The notes under the pieces were generated by a model. The model did no database searches and was not told the origin of the DNA. It was given only the letters and a program-made list of their open reading frames with translations. From contig NZ_SHKN01000001.1 of the NCBI RefSeq assembly GCF_004217115.1, positions 2,607,781 through 2,671,780 on the forward strand: a stretch of 64,000 bases of DNA, written 5' to 3'. The stretch is from Ancylomarina subtilis. GTDB lineage: Bacteria > Bacteroidota > Bacteroidia > Bacteroidales > Marinifilaceae. Of this stretch, positions 53,101 to 61,539 are shown piece after piece (position 1 is the first letter of the stretch; each line of letters begins with the position of its first letter). The position numbers and the translations under genes were made by a program.

Positions 53101-53573
53101 ACGTTGAGAATTGGAAAATCGGCCATATCAATATCCTCTACAACAGGATCGTTTGGCAAATCATCCGGCAGTTCACTAAGTGCTTTATCAACCTTATCTT
53201 TGGTGTCTTGTAGAGCTTGTTTAACTTCAATATCCGTGTTAAACTCTACAATAATTAAACTCATGTCTTCGAAAGAGGCAGAGGATAATTTTTTAACATT
53301 TTTCAGAGATTTGAGCTCTTTTTCTATAGGTCGTGTCACCAGATTTTCAATATCGACAGGTGAGTTGCCCGGGTAAAGAGTTGAAATGGAAATATTTGGA
53401 ATAACCACCTCAGGGAACAATTCCCTTGGCATGCCTACGTATGAAAACAAGCCATACAAACTTAATAGAACTGTCAGAATAAAAATAGAATTCTTGTTCT
53501 TTAAGGCCGCGAAGGTTGGTTTAAACTGCCTTTGCTTATTTTCGGCAGCCGTGTTTTTAGTATTATCGTTCAT
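50148..53573 (-). CDS. RND efflux permease (AcrB/HAE family)
   Basis: A 1141-residue inner-membrane pump with the twelve-helix RND layout. The first helix (about 29-48) is followed by the porter loop (FPEVVIPNISISTLYPGNSP). Helices 2-6 (about 350-510) include MILFSLILALGMLVDNAIVVVENV, carrying the conserved proton-relay Asp pair. A second porter loop (about 620-880) and the last helices with TGIGIISLAGIVVNNGIVLVDY-type sequence complete the fold. It exports drugs, detergents or metabolites in exchange for protons, with the adaptor and TolC-like genes upstream. A short insertion near 520-560 adds two extra hydrophobic segments. It is the last gene of the TetR-controlled operon. Confidence 0.96.
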   Translation of the reverse strand: MNDNTKNTAAENKQRQFKPTFAALKNKNSIFILTVLLSLYGLFSYVGMPRELFPEVVIPNISISTLYPGNSPVDIENLVTRPIEKELKSLKNVKKLSSASFEDMSLIIVEFNTDIEVKQALQDTKDKVDKALSELPDDLPNDPVVEDIDMADFPILNVNLSGDYGLDDLKHFAEELQDKFESLPEVSEADIKGIDEREIKINADLHKMEANGISFKDIETAIGDENITMSAGTLITDNTRRSIRTSADYTSMEQIKNTIVKVTNNKVVYLKDVAEVVDGYEELSSISRLENNPVVSLSLSKKSGENLLAATDQIYKIINELKESGFLPEGLKVTVTNDTSEDVRGMISDLENSIIMGMILVVLILYLFMGLRNALFSGLAIPMSMFISFIVLSQMGYTINQMILFSLILALGMLVDNAIVVVENVYRLHEEGLSPLEATKKGVSEIAGPIISSTATTVAAFFPLLMWGGIMGEFMKYLPITLIIVLTSSLFVALILNPVFTATFVKIDDIKSKLKYKRVITIASIFIAISIPFYIAASYFMANILACIALIMLINLLALRPFARWFQLKMLVTLEDLYEKTLRFALKGYRPLLFFFATFMLMIGAISFYFGSNPTVVFFPDNDPKSVYVTMELPLGTDIHKTDEVSVRVENIINKTLEPYQDIIRSIATNVGSGKGGMFESARAANKSLTTISFVEYKDRKGHSTSEIMKLISKNLKGFIGAKIFVEKDENGPPVGHPINLEISGDNFEELLTISNNIKEMLDADKIPGVEELKLDLDQGKPEMLINIDRDKVRRFGLSTSQVASALRNSLYGLEVSKFKDGEDEFDIMLRLSDEYRYDVPALMNQKISMMSPVNNKFIQIPISSVASYTYGSTYERINRIDNKRVVTIYSNVVEGFNANVINARIREIMADYNMPKGYSFKLTGEQEEQEETQNFLAEALMIALALITLILVTQFNSAVKPLIIMITVLFSTIGVFLGLGTFQMPFVILMTGIGIISLAGIVVNNGIVLVDYIDLLRKEKKANTDLKGKKYLSAQQEIDCIAKAGKTRLRPVLLTAITTVLGLLPLAVGMNFNFLTLFSRFDPQLSFGSDSTAFWGPMSWTVIFGLTVATFLTLVIAPVMFRISTQVEHRLYRFAEKKKK

Positions 53574-53633
53574 CTTTATATAATTAAGATCCGATAGAAT
53601 CGGGATAAAGTTCTATGATTTGAAATACACTGA

Positions 53634-54755
53634 TTATTTAATCTTGATAATGGTACCGTTAACAACTTGTGAGAAGCCTTCGGTAATGATTAAATCACCC
53701 AATTTAAGTCCTGTATCAATCATAGAGAGGTTGTTGTAAGTCTTAGAAACAGTAACATATACTTTTTTCGCAATCATTTTTTTATCTTGTTTTTCAGCGA
53801 TGTACAAATAGTTTCCTTCAAAATCTTTTTTAATGATAATAGAGGGGACCACAATGGCTTCATCCTGAACAAAATCGCGAATTTTAATGATTGAAATCAG
53901 GTTGGGTTTGATTATTTGACCTGGATTTTTAATATTGACACGAACCTTAAAACTTCTGTTGGCAGGGTCTATAACATTCGATGTTCGGTAAATTGGTGCA
54001 GTTGTTTGGTAATTAATCGCTGGAAAATCTAAGTCCGCATTTTCCCCCGCTTTAATCGCTGATAAATAGGTTTCAGAAACATCACCTTCTACATATACAC
54101 GATTGATATTCACCAGTTGAGCAAGTGGACTGTTTGGACCTGCCATTTCGCCTTTTTTCTGATAAATTTCGTCGATAATACCATCAAATGGAGCACGAAC
54201 GATAGCTAAATCCTTTTGAGACTCTAAAGCATTCAATCTGCTTTTTTGAGCTTCCAAGTTTGATTTTGCAGTCAAAAATTCCACTTCAGATCCAATTTTC
54301 TGATTCCACAAACGCTCTTGTCTATCGAACAAAGTTTTGCTTAAAGCCAACTGAGTCTTTAGTTCATCAATATCGTTTTGAAGTTTCGAAAAATTAAGTT
54401 GTGCGATAATATCACCTTTTTTCACATATTGTCCTTCTTTCACATCTATTGAAATAATATTTCCCGATGCTTCAGGCTGTATTGTAATGTTCTTATCGGC
54501 TTCAACATTTCCTGTGATTTGAATAAAATGTTCAAATTTCGAAACATTCAATTTTTCCACTTTAACATTAAGAGCGATTTCCTTTTGGGTTCCTTTATTC
54601 ACTTCTGATTCGAGTTTCGAAATTTTCTCTTTCAAATCCTTCAGCTCAGTTTTGTATTCTTTTAATTGTTCAGTTTTCTCTTTTTTATCGTCGGCATTTT
54701 TTGCTGAACATGCAAATAATAATGGAATGATACCTGCTATAATAAATTTTTTCAT
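53634..54755 (-). CDS. RND efflux periplasmic adaptor lipoprotein
   Basis: A 373-residue membrane fusion protein. The lipoprotein signal ends in LLFACS (Cys16), so it is anchored by lipid instead of a helix. A short coiled coil (about 22-60) precedes the lipoyl halves: VEADKNITIQPEASGNIISI, then DVKEGQYVKKGDIIAQL, and VRAPFDGIIDEIYQKKGEMA. A helical hairpin lies between (about 115-165), and beta-barrel and membrane-proximal domains follow. It links the RND pump to the TolC channel. The gene lies between the tolC-like and pump genes in the same operon (84 bases and 60 bases from them). Confidence 0.95.
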   Translation of the reverse strand: MKKFIIAGIIPLLFACSAKNADDKKEKTEQLKEYKTELKDLKEKISKLESEVNKGTQKEIALNVKVEKLNVSKFEHFIQITGNVEADKNITIQPEASGNIISIDVKEGQYVKKGDIIAQLNFSKLQNDIDELKTQLALSKTLFDRQERLWNQKIGSEVEFLTAKSNLEAQKSRLNALESQKDLAIVRAPFDGIIDEIYQKKGEMAGPNSPLAQLVNINRVYVEGDVSETYLSAIKAGENADLDFPAINYQTTAPIYRTSNVIDPANRSFKVRVNIKNPGQIIKPNLISIIKIRDFVQDEAIVVPSIIIKKDFEGNYLYIAEKQDKKMIAKKVYVTVSKTYNNLSMIDTGLKLGDLIITEGFSQVVNGTIIKIK

Positions 54756-54839
54756 CGTCTTCTATTTGTTAAATCAGTATTATAAAGAATTAGCTTACGA
54801 CTGATTTTTTGTAATTGATTATTTTAATTTAGGCTATAT

Positions 54840-56240
54840 TTAGAGTTTACCCAATGCTTTATCGAAGGCAATTTTTGAATTCAATAAATTAAGCGTTGCG
54901 TTGATATAAGCAGAATGTGAATTCAAATATTGTTGTTCATTATTCGAAAGTTCGGTACTTGTCGAAACCCCTTCGTTAAACTTTACAAGAGTTCTTTCGT
55001 AAATGCGTTTGGCAATTTCCAGTCCTTTAAGGTCATTTTCATATGTGTCTTTGGCATTCACCAACGAATTGTATGAAAGACTCAAATCCTTTTTAAGACT
55101 TTGTTCTGTATTGTATTTCAGATCTTCAATTTTCTTATAATTGATTTTTTCCTGTTTAATCTTTGATCGACGATTGAAACCGGTAAAAATGGGCATGCTG
55201 ATTTTTAAACCAACCATTGATGACTTAAACCAGGGCACATTACTTTTATACACATTCCAAGCATCTGCACTGGTGTTTTTACCATAACTGTAAAAAGCTG
55301 AAAGATTAGGCAGGTAGCCTGCTTGTTCGTTTTTGATAATTAATTTTTGAGCTTTAAGTTGCGTATCTACAATTTTATAATCGATATGATTTTCAAGATC
55401 CAATTCTTTGGATTCGGTTTTCGAAATAAGGAGTGGATTAATGAAAGTCTCTAAGTTATTATTCAGTTCAATATCTTTTTCAATATCGTATCCCATAGTA
55501 AACTTCAGCATGATAAGGGCATTGGAAATGGCTCTTTTTGCATCTGATAATTGATTTTCGGAACGTTTCAACATTAGCATCACCTGGTCAACATCAAGTT
55601 CTTCGCGAAAACCATTTTCGTAATAAGCTTTTGTTTCGAAATGTGTTTTCTTTGTGATGGCTACATTCTCTTCAATGGTTTTGTAGTTTTCCCGAGCCAC
55701 CAATACATTATAATAGGCCTGTGCCACTAAATCCTTAACATCAATCTCCGATTTGGTTTTGGTGTTTTGCGAAAGCTGAACGAAAACCTTAGCCGCACCC
55801 AAACCTACTATATAGGAACCATCAAAAATTTTCTGATCGACATTAACTGTTGCAGCACTGGTATAGGTTTGTCCAAATTTCACAGGTGTGTATTCCCCGG
55901 CATTTCCTCCAAAAAATTCAGCAGGTAATAAGCTGACTGCAATATCCAGATTTTTGGAATAGTTTGCACTGGCTTTAACCTGTGGCAACCCTGTTGAAAT
56001 AGCTTCCCATACTTTTCTCTTCGCCACTTTTAAATCGTAATCGCTGCCTTTAACCATAAAGGAATTTTCCAAAGCATACTTTTGAGCTTCTTCCAAACTG
56101 AACTTTATAGGACTATCTGTTCGGGCTTCTTTCGAACTGATTTCTTCAGTGTCTTTTATTTGGGCTTTCACACCCACACTCGAAAATACCAGCAAAACGA
56201 CGCTCGCAATTTGTAAGAGATTCTTCATTTGTACTTTCAT
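54840..56240 (-). CDS. TolC family outer-membrane efflux channel
   Basis: A 466-residue outer-membrane factor. A signal peptide (about 5-26, VLLVFSSVGVKAQ) is followed by two OEP repeats. The helices carry the usual pattern (FSLEEAQKYALENSFMVKGS; ARENYKTIEENVAITKKTHF; VKFNEGVSTSTELSNNEQQY). Such trimers form the exit duct of tripartite pumps. The second half includes LPNLSAFYSYGKNTSAD-type strand sequence. The start is ATG at 56240 (MKVQMKNLLQ); the Met at residue 5 is an alternative. It is the second gene of the efflux operon, 36 bases after tetR and before the adaptor and pump. Confidence 0.95.
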   Translation of the reverse strand: MKVQMKNLLQIASVVLLVFSSVGVKAQIKDTEEISSKEARTDSPIKFSLEEAQKYALENSFMVKGSDYDLKVAKRKVWEAISTGLPQVKASANYSKNLDIAVSLLPAEFFGGNAGEYTPVKFGQTYTSAATVNVDQKIFDGSYIVGLGAAKVFVQLSQNTKTKSEIDVKDLVAQAYYNVLVARENYKTIEENVAITKKTHFETKAYYENGFREELDVDQVMLMLKRSENQLSDAKRAISNALIMLKFTMGYDIEKDIELNNNLETFINPLLISKTESKELDLENHIDYKIVDTQLKAQKLIIKNEQAGYLPNLSAFYSYGKNTSADAWNVYKSNVPWFKSSMVGLKISMPIFTGFNRRSKIKQEKINYKKIEDLKYNTEQSLKKDLSLSYNSLVNAKDTYENDLKGLEIAKRIYERTLVKFNEGVSTSTELSNNEQQYLNSHSAYINATLNLLNSKIAFDKALGKL

Positions 56241-56276
56241 TCTTTAGTCGTGATTTTATAATATTTTAAATAATGG

Positions 56277-56891
56277 TCAATCTTGTTTCGATATTTTATT
56301 GAGATACTCAACACCTTTTATACTACAGATACCATGTAAATGATACAAGGTTAATTCCCTATGAAATCTTTCTGAAAATATTTCATCCCCGTTATAGGCT
56401 TCAAGTTCCTGATTCCAACGATTTAAATAGAAACGAATCAACAGGTTAGAAATGATTTCGATATTGAAATTATCCCGATACAGTCCTTCTTTAATACCTT
56501 GATTAATATTGATGAGCAAATCAGATTTAAACAGTTCTAGTTTTCGGGTTTTAAATTCTTTGGCCAGTTCGGGATGGTATTTATTTAAATCGTAATCAAA
56601 CGAATGATGTTGATTTTTTAGAATTCCCAGAACGAATTGATGAAACTCCCAATAACAATCAATAGCATTTAGTCCTTTATATTTTTCAGATTGAAAGTTG
56701 AATCTTGGGTTACTCAAATCCCAATTTACAACCTCTTCAATAAGTTCATACTTGTTTTTAAAATATTGATAAAGTGTTTTTTTAGAGATACTTAGCTTTT
56801 TAGAAATATCATCCATCGATACACTGCGGGTACCACACTGAAAGAACAAAGTGTGTGCTGATTCTAATATTTTTTGTTTTTGACTTTCCAT
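56277..56891 (-). CDS. TetR family transcriptional regulator of the efflux operon
   Basis: A 204-residue regulator. The N-terminal helix-turn-helix (about 1-50) reads QKILESAHTLFFQCGTRSVS, then MDDISKKLSISKKTLYQYFK, the TetR DNA-binding pattern. The rest is a helical ligand domain without a named family. The start is taken as ATG 56891 (MESQKQKIL). An ATG 18 bases upstream would begin before the predicted transcription start. A 30-bp palindrome just upstream overlaps its own promoter, so it should repress itself and the pump genes that follow (tolC-like gene 36 bases downstream). The inducer is not known. Confidence 0.93.
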   Translation of the reverse strand: MESQKQKILESAHTLFFQCGTRSVSMDDISKKLSISKKTLYQYFKNKYELIEEVVNWDLSNPRFNFQSEKYKGLNAIDCYWEFHQFVLGILKNQHHSFDYDLNKYHPELAKEFKTRKLELFKSDLLININQGIKEGLYRDNFNIEIISNLLIRFYLNRWNQELEAYNGDEIFSERFHRELTLYHLHGICSIKGVEYLNKISKQD

Positions 56892-56895
56892 TATG

Positions 56896-56925
56896 CAAAG
56901 ATAACACATAAATAAACTCAGGAAA
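56896..56925 (-). promoter_or_regulatory. Promoter of the tetR-efflux operon
   Basis: The minus strand has TTTC (56922-56925 approx.), an 18-base spacer and a perfect -7 box TATCTTTG (forward 56896-56903). Transcription would begin at about 56889-56891, at or next to the start codon, so the mRNA is nearly leaderless. The -33 box lies in the operator. Confidence 0.6.
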
Positions 56926-56949
56926 CTTTTGTGCTCGTGAAAGTTTCCT
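56920..56949. promoter_or_regulatory. Palindromic operator upstream of tetR
   Basis: AGGAAACTTT (56920-56929), a 10-base spacer and AAAGTTTCCT (56940-56949) form a perfect 10-bp inverted repeat. It lies 29 bases before the regulator start and covers the -33 promoter element, as expected for TetR self-repression. Confidence 0.75.
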
Positions 56950-57116
56950 TGGTTTTATTAAAATTATATTACCGTGTTTATTCTATCAGTATAGTATATA
57001 GATGAATATCCGAATGTGAAAGTAGGAAGTCTTAAAGAAGAACCTTGATTCTTTTAGGTGAAACAGGAATAATAATCGGTGAATAGGTGAAATGTTCTAT
57101 TTTGGAGATAAATTTT

Positions 57117-57503
57117 TTACTTGACAAGTTTATAGCCTTTGGCTTTCCAATCTTCAAAGCCTTTTGTCAGAGAATAAATTTTGTTTGGGTATTTTTCAGC
57201 AATCAACCAACAGGCTTTTTGACTTCTTTTTCCATATCTGCAATAGACCAGGATTGATCGGGAATTAGGAATGGTGTCGAGAATAGAATAAAGTTTCTCT
57301 GAGGTTTCGGCAAATACGGCACCTTTTATATGGCCTTCGATGTGATCAATTTTTCTGCTGACATCTATCAAAAGATGATTATTATCTTTTTGAATCAGAG
57401 ATTGAAATTTTTTTGCACTCAGCTTTTTAAATTCAATTTTCTGTGCTTGACCTGTAAAACCAAGCAAAAGAATTAGAGTGCTTATAAGGAAAATACGTTT
57501 CAT
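57117..57503 (-). CDS. Exported rhodanese-like protein
   Basis: A 128-residue single-domain rhodanese with a signal peptide (FLISTLILLLGFTGQA, about 5-20). The rhodanese fold includes LLIDVSRKIDHIEGHIKGAV (44-63). The active-site loop is CRYGKRSQKA, with the catalytic Cys88. The segment KGFEDWKAKGYKLVK closes the domain. It should be periplasmic and could transfer sulfur or reduce thiols; the substrate is unknown. The start is ATG at 57503. The gene stands alone between the efflux operon and hemW, 37 bases from the latter. Confidence 0.9.
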   Translation of the reverse strand: MKRIFLISTLILLLGFTGQAQKIEFKKLSAKKFQSLIQKDNNHLLIDVSRKIDHIEGHIKGAVFAETSEKLYSILDTIPNSRSILVYCRYGKRSQKACWLIAEKYPNKIYSLTKGFEDWKAKGYKLVK

Positions 57504-57540
57504 GCAGATGTTGATTTTTTTAAGAGCTGGATAAAGCGGT

Positions 57541-58674
57541 TTATTCTTCTATAAAAAAGAAGTCCGACATCACATCATTTGAAATAAAAACACCTTTGTC
57601 GGTGAGAATGATATGTTCCTTTTCAATTCTCACATCTTCGCTTTGAATGAATTTATTGGCTTTTTCCTGACAATATTGGTAGTAGGATTCTCCAAACTCA
57701 CGTTTTACCAAATCCAAATCCAAACCCCACATGGTTCTTAGCGATGTTAAAACATAGTCATTAAACCTATCGTTAAAACTCAGCTCTTCATATTCTGAAT
57801 AAACGCCACCTTCTTCAACAGCTTTCATATATTTCAGGTTATCTGAAATATTCCATTCTCTTCTGTCTAAATTGTAGGAATGTGCTGAAGGTCCCAAGCC
57901 CAAATACATCTTTTGCTGCCAATAACTGCTATTGTGTTTCGATTCCAAACCGACTTGACTGAAATTTGATATTTCGTAATGCAAGAATCCATGTTTCTTC
58001 GCTTCAGAAATAAGATGTTTGTATTGCGCCAGACTAATATCTTCGTTCAACTCCTTAATAATTCCTTTTTTTAGTTTGTGAGTAAATACGGTGTTGGGAT
58101 CGTACATTAAATGATATGAGGAGATGTGTTGAATATTTAATTCGAATACTTTCTCAAGATTCTCTTCCCATTTTTTCAAACTCAAACCAGGAACACCATA
58201 AATTTGATCGACAGAGATATTATCAAAACCATAAGTTTGTGCTCTTTTTATGGCATCATATGCTTGCTGACCTGTGTGACGTCGATTCATTAAAATCAGA
58301 TCTTCATCATGAAAAGATTGAATCCCCACGGATAGTCGGTTGACCGATGTTTCTTTTAAATCTTTCAGATAGTCGTGCGTTAAATCATCAGGATTGGCTT
58401 CTAAGGTTATTTCTGCATTCTTATTTATAATAAAGTGCTTTCCAACTTCAAGGATTAAAGATTGAATTTCCTCTGGTGAATAAACCGAGGGCGTTCCTCC
58501 ACCAAAGTAGATGCTATCAATTTGACTTCCCGAAAGGTAATTTTTTCGGTCATTCAATTCTTTTTTTAAACAAACGAGCATTCTTTCTTTTGCTTGAAGA
58601 CTGATACTTTTATGAAAGGCACAGTAGTGACAAAGTTGTTTGCAAAAGGGAATATGAAAATAAATACCTGACAT
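57541..58674 (-). CDS. hemW: Radical SAM heme chaperone HemW (coproporphyrinogen oxidase-like)
   Basis: A 377-residue radical SAM protein. The [4Fe-4S] motif C-x3-C-x2-C is CKQLCHYC at 11-18, preceded by GIYFHIPF. SAM-binding parts include YFGGGTPSVY (about 56-65) and ITLEANPDDL, followed by RLSVGIQSFHDEDL and ISVDQIYGVPG. A C-terminal HemN-like winged helix covers about 285-370 (GLDLDLVKREFG, IEKEHIILTDKGVFISND). The length and missing N-terminal extra Cys fit HemW, which inserts heme, rather than HemN. The start is ATG at 58674. The rhodanese gene follows on the same strand. Confidence 0.93.
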   Translation of the reverse strand: MSGIYFHIPFCKQLCHYCAFHKSISLQAKERMLVCLKKELNDRKNYLSGSQIDSIYFGGGTPSVYSPEEIQSLILEVGKHFIINKNAEITLEANPDDLTHDYLKDLKETSVNRLSVGIQSFHDEDLILMNRRHTGQQAYDAIKRAQTYGFDNISVDQIYGVPGLSLKKWEENLEKVFELNIQHISSYHLMYDPNTVFTHKLKKGIIKELNEDISLAQYKHLISEAKKHGFLHYEISNFSQVGLESKHNSSYWQQKMYLGLGPSAHSYNLDRREWNISDNLKYMKAVEEGGVYSEYEELSFNDRFNDYVLTSLRTMWGLDLDLVKREFGESYYQYCQEKANKFIQSEDVRIEKEHIILTDKGVFISNDVMSDFFFIEE

Positions 58675-58863
58675 ATAGGCTTGATTAAAAGTTTAAAAAG
58701 AGACCTTTCATTTCAGAACGATAGAGCACATATTATATTGTATTCAATAGTATTTGAAATGCTGGTGCAACATTAGTTAAAAATTGTCGTCTTTCAGATA
58801 GTTGATACCAACCAAATTAAGATTTATTGTTTAAGCCCGATTGCTCGGGAAAAAATATCCAGC

Positions 58864-59583
58864 ATGAATAAGTTAAAAAAAATAAAGACAGGCCTGGCAG
58901 TTATCCTTCTGATTTTCGCTTTTACCAATCCAATATTGGCAGATGGTGTTAGAGGCAATGGCAAAGTTACCACCGAAAAACGTGAAGTAAGTGATTTTAC
59001 TGGTATAAAAGTGAGTGGTGCCTATACAATCTACCTGACTCAAGATGAAAATTGCAGCCTTAAGGTAGTAGCTGATGAAAATGTTCAGGATCTTATTAAA
59101 TCGGAGGTTCGAAATGATGTTTTGTATATCAAAAACGAAGAAAGCATTCATGATACCAAGAAGATGGAGTTGTATATTGGTTTTAAATATTTACGTTTTA
59201 TAAAAGCGAGTGGTGCAATTTCCTTGAAAAACGAAAATAGTTTGAAATTTGATGAGCTGGAAATTGAAATCAATGGGGCTTCTTCAGCTAAGCTTGAATT
59301 AACAGCCAATAAGCTTTCGGTAGATAATAGTGGTGCATCATCAATTAGTTTAAAAGGATCGGCTAAAGAGCTAAATATTGATATATCAGGAGCTGGTAGT
59401 GTAAATGCGGTTGATTTAAAGGCTCTCGAAGCTCGAATTGATATAAGCGGTGTTGGAACAGGTAAGGTTTTTGTGCAGGATAAGCTTAATGTTAGTATTT
59501 CAGGTATTGGGTCTGTTAAGTATAAAGGGGATCCTACTGTTACCAGTGATATTTCGTTCTTAGGCGTACTCAAAAAATTGTAA
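58864..59583 (+). CDS. DUF2807 (head GIN domain) exported protein
   Basis: A 239-residue protein with a signal peptide (LAVILLIFAFTNPILA, about 11-26). The rest is a DUF2807 domain, a right-handed beta-helix-like fold with repeats of short strands containing ISGAGSVNA, NSGASSIS and ISGVGTG. The opening RGNGKVTTEKREVSDFTGIK with VSGAYTIYLTQ is diagnostic for the family. Function is unknown; proteins of this family are abundant in Bacteroidota and face the periplasm or surface. It is a single gene with its own terminator. CCCGA-TTGC-TCGGG lies in its leader, 12-25 bases upstream, and may affect translation. Confidence 0.9.
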   Translation: MNKLKKIKTGLAVILLIFAFTNPILADGVRGNGKVTTEKREVSDFTGIKVSGAYTIYLTQDENCSLKVVADENVQDLIKSEVRNDVLYIKNEESIHDTKKMELYIGFKYLRFIKASGAISLKNENSLKFDELEIEINGASSAKLELTANKLSVDNSGASSISLKGSAKELNIDISGAGSVNAVDLKALEARIDISGVGTGKVFVQDKLNVSISGIGSVKYKGDPTVTSDISFLGVLKKL

Positions 59584-59605
59584 GAATTTTAGAAACCTCT
59601 AAATA

Positions 59606-59646
59606 TACCCTCTATGTTTAAAAACGTTAAACATAGGGGGTTTTTT
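59606..59646 (+). terminator. Intrinsic terminator of the DUF2807 gene
   Basis: CCCTCTATGTTTA-AAAACG-TTAAACATAGGGGG followed by six T. It lies 23 bases after the stop. Confidence 0.92.
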
Positions 59647-59742
59647 ATGTGAATTTCATTGAGCTTTGAAAATTCTTCAGCAACTTTATAGCTAACTTCG
59701 GATGGAAGTCAATTATTTGAACGAAAACTGTAAATCTATATC

Positions 59743-60171
59743 ATGGGGACCAATTTGTTGATTCGAAATATTATCTGGGCAATTGTTATTTTTGTTTTAT
59801 GCTCGGTGCCTGGTGATAGTTTGCCTCAAACGTCTATGTTTGCAATTCCTTACTTCGACAAAATGGTTCATTTTGGCTTATTCTTTATTATGGGAATTTT
59901 TCTGATTGCTGAACTCAGATACCAAACCCGATTGAGTCGAATGAGTATTGCCCTGATTACGTTTGTTTTTATTGCCCTTTATGGGGGAACCATTGAGATT
60001 TTACAAGAACGTTACTTTGTAAATAGGAGTGGTGATTTTTGGGATCTTTGTGCTGATGTTGCCGGAGGAATTTGTTCGGTTTTGATGTTCCCTTTTCTAA
60101 AAAAACAAAAGGACCTACTTTTAAATCGTAAGCCCTTTTGCAATTATTCTTTTCTGAAGAAAATTCTATAA
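59743..60171 (+). CDS. VanZ-like membrane protein
   Basis: A 142-residue protein with four predicted helices. The family pattern is visible: VPGDSLPQTSMFAIPYFDKM (18-37), FDKMVHFGLFFIMGIFL with the conserved DKxxHF, and then TIEILQERYFVNRSGDFWDL (77-96) with Glu and Asp in the usual place. The last helix follows at about 97-115. VanZ-like proteins confer low-level teicoplanin resistance in enterococci; in Bacteroidota the role is not known. The start is ATG at 59743. Its 3' end overlaps the convergent Rrf2 gene by six bases. Confidence 0.85.
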   Translation: MGTNLLIRNIIWAIVIFVLCSVPGDSLPQTSMFAIPYFDKMVHFGLFFIMGIFLIAELRYQTRLSRMSIALITFVFIALYGGTIEILQERYFVNRSGDFWDLCADVAGGICSVLMFPFLKKQKDLLLNRKPFCNYSFLKKIL

Positions 60172-60609
60172 ACTGATATATTCGTCAGTCTTTTCAATTT
60201 CTGTAATCAGTTTGCCAACGGTTCTTTCGTTAAACAAATTGTATAGTTGTTGGCGAATAGCACCAAACTGACCGTGAACCGGACAAGGATCTTGGTTGTT
60301 TGTATCTGTTTTACATGGACGCATACCAATCAAACAATTCTCAAACATATCGAGTCCGTCAACAATCTCAACGATATTCATCAAGCTGATTTCCATCGGA
60401 TCTTTACCCAAACCAAAACCACCATGTGGGCCTTTGGTTGAGCTTAGCAGTTTCTGACGAGCCAGGCTTTGAAGAATTTTTCCCAAAAATGGGGTTGGAA
60501 TTTCCAGATCTTCAGATATTTTTTTGATACCAATTTTCTTACCGTCCTGAGCATTTAAAGCCAAATAGATAACCGATCGGATTGCGTATTTACAAGTATT
60601 CGATAACAT
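60166..60609 (-). CDS. Rrf2 family transcriptional regulator, probable Fe-S sensor
   Basis: A 147-residue Rrf2 protein. The winged helix (about 1-70) reads CKYAIRSVIYLALNAQDGK, IKKISEDLEIPTPFLGKILQ, then STKGPHGGFGLG. Three Cys (92, 99, 109) lie in CLIGMRPCKTDTNNQDPCPV, the spacing expected for IscR/NsrR-type [Fe-S] cluster ligands, so it likely senses iron-sulfur status, nitric oxide or oxygen. Cys6 is also present. The start is ATG at 60609. It is a single gene, convergent with the VanZ-like gene; the target genes are not adjacent, and its own operator was not recognised in the AT-rich DNA upstream. Confidence 0.92.
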   Translation of the reverse strand: MLSNTCKYAIRSVIYLALNAQDGKKIGIKKISEDLEIPTPFLGKILQSLARQKLLSSTKGPHGGFGLGKDPMEISLMNIVEIVDGLDMFENCLIGMRPCKTDTNNQDPCPVHGQFGAIRQQLYNLFNERTVGKLITEIEKTDEYISL

Positions 60610-60822
60610 TCTTATTCTGTTCTAAAGGTAGTTCACTAAACATGACATGTCAAAGCCAATTTAGCTTTATGTCTTATATTATAATTGAATTATTTGACCT
60701 CTCTATTGAGAATAAATAACTCAACTTGGCAAATATAGGAAAATTAAAAGATTAATAACGCATCTCTAACTCTGTAATTCTCAATTTATCATGATTCTTT
60801 AATCCTGATATAATTAAGAAAA

Positions 60823-61254
60823 CTATTTTACAGCAATTTTGTCAACTCTTTTTTGGTGACGGCCACCTTCAAACTCGGTTTTAATAAATATTTCGGCAAT
60901 AGCCTGCGCTTCTTCAAATGAAATAAAACGAGCTGGCATACCGCAAACATTGGCATCATTGTGCTGACGGGCTAGTTCAGCTATTTCCGCTGTCCAGCAA
61001 AGTGCTGCACGAATTCCCTGGTGCTTATTAGCTGTCATGGTAATACCGTTGCCACTACCACAAATGGTGAATCCAAAATCGAATTCTTTGTTTTCTACGG
61101 CTGTAGCCAATGGGTGTGCGGTATCAGGATAATCCATACTTTCTTCAGAATGGCATCCAAAATCTTTAACATCGTGTCCTTCTTTGGTAAATAGTTCTAC
61201 CAATCGGTTTTTATACTGAAATCCAGCGTGGTCACAAGCAATTGCAATTTTCAT
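60823..61254 (-). CDS. rpiB: Ribose 5-phosphate isomerase B
   Basis: A 143-residue RpiB/LacAB-family isomerase of normal length, which interconverts ribose 5-phosphate and ribulose 5-phosphate in the cytoplasm. IACDHAGFQYKNRL (4-17) opens the Rossmann-like fold, then HDVKDFGCHSEESMDYPDTA. The anion-binding GSGNGITMTANK (about 66-77) and CWTAEIAELARQHNDANVCG (about 86-105) hold the usual active-site Cys/His region. FEGGRHQKRVDKIAVK closes the chain. The start is ATG at 61254. It is a single gene between the Rrf2 and dnaG genes. Confidence 0.95.
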   Translation of the reverse strand: MKIAIACDHAGFQYKNRLVELFTKEGHDVKDFGCHSEESMDYPDTAHPLATAVENKEFDFGFTICGSGNGITMTANKHQGIRAALCWTAEIAELARQHNDANVCGMPARFISFEEAQAIAEIFIKTEFEGGRHQKRVDKIAVK

Positions 61255-61539
61255 ATTTTTTCTTTTGAATTGATCTACTAATATACGTTTAAGAAGCTTC
61301 CTAAGGATTATTAGAGAACAAGATAGGTTTATTATAAATGATTGTTGTTTAGCTCACAAAAGTAGTAAAATATGTAGCAAGGAAAATAAGTTTTTTTCGC
61401 AATTCCGGATTGAAATATAAAATTTGAAAATCGCCTTAGGTTTTACAGTCCTTTTTTGTGAAAAACAGCACTTATTTTCTGTTGAAATCTTTTTTCGAAA
61501 TAGCGAAATCATTTGAGTCTTCTTTTCTATTTTTGCTTC

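Noticed and set aside
61512-61535. TTTG and TATTTTTG before dnaG as a promoter
   Set aside because: The boxes are only 12 bases apart and transcription would start inside the gene's first codons; the spacing does not fit the Bacteroidota consensus.
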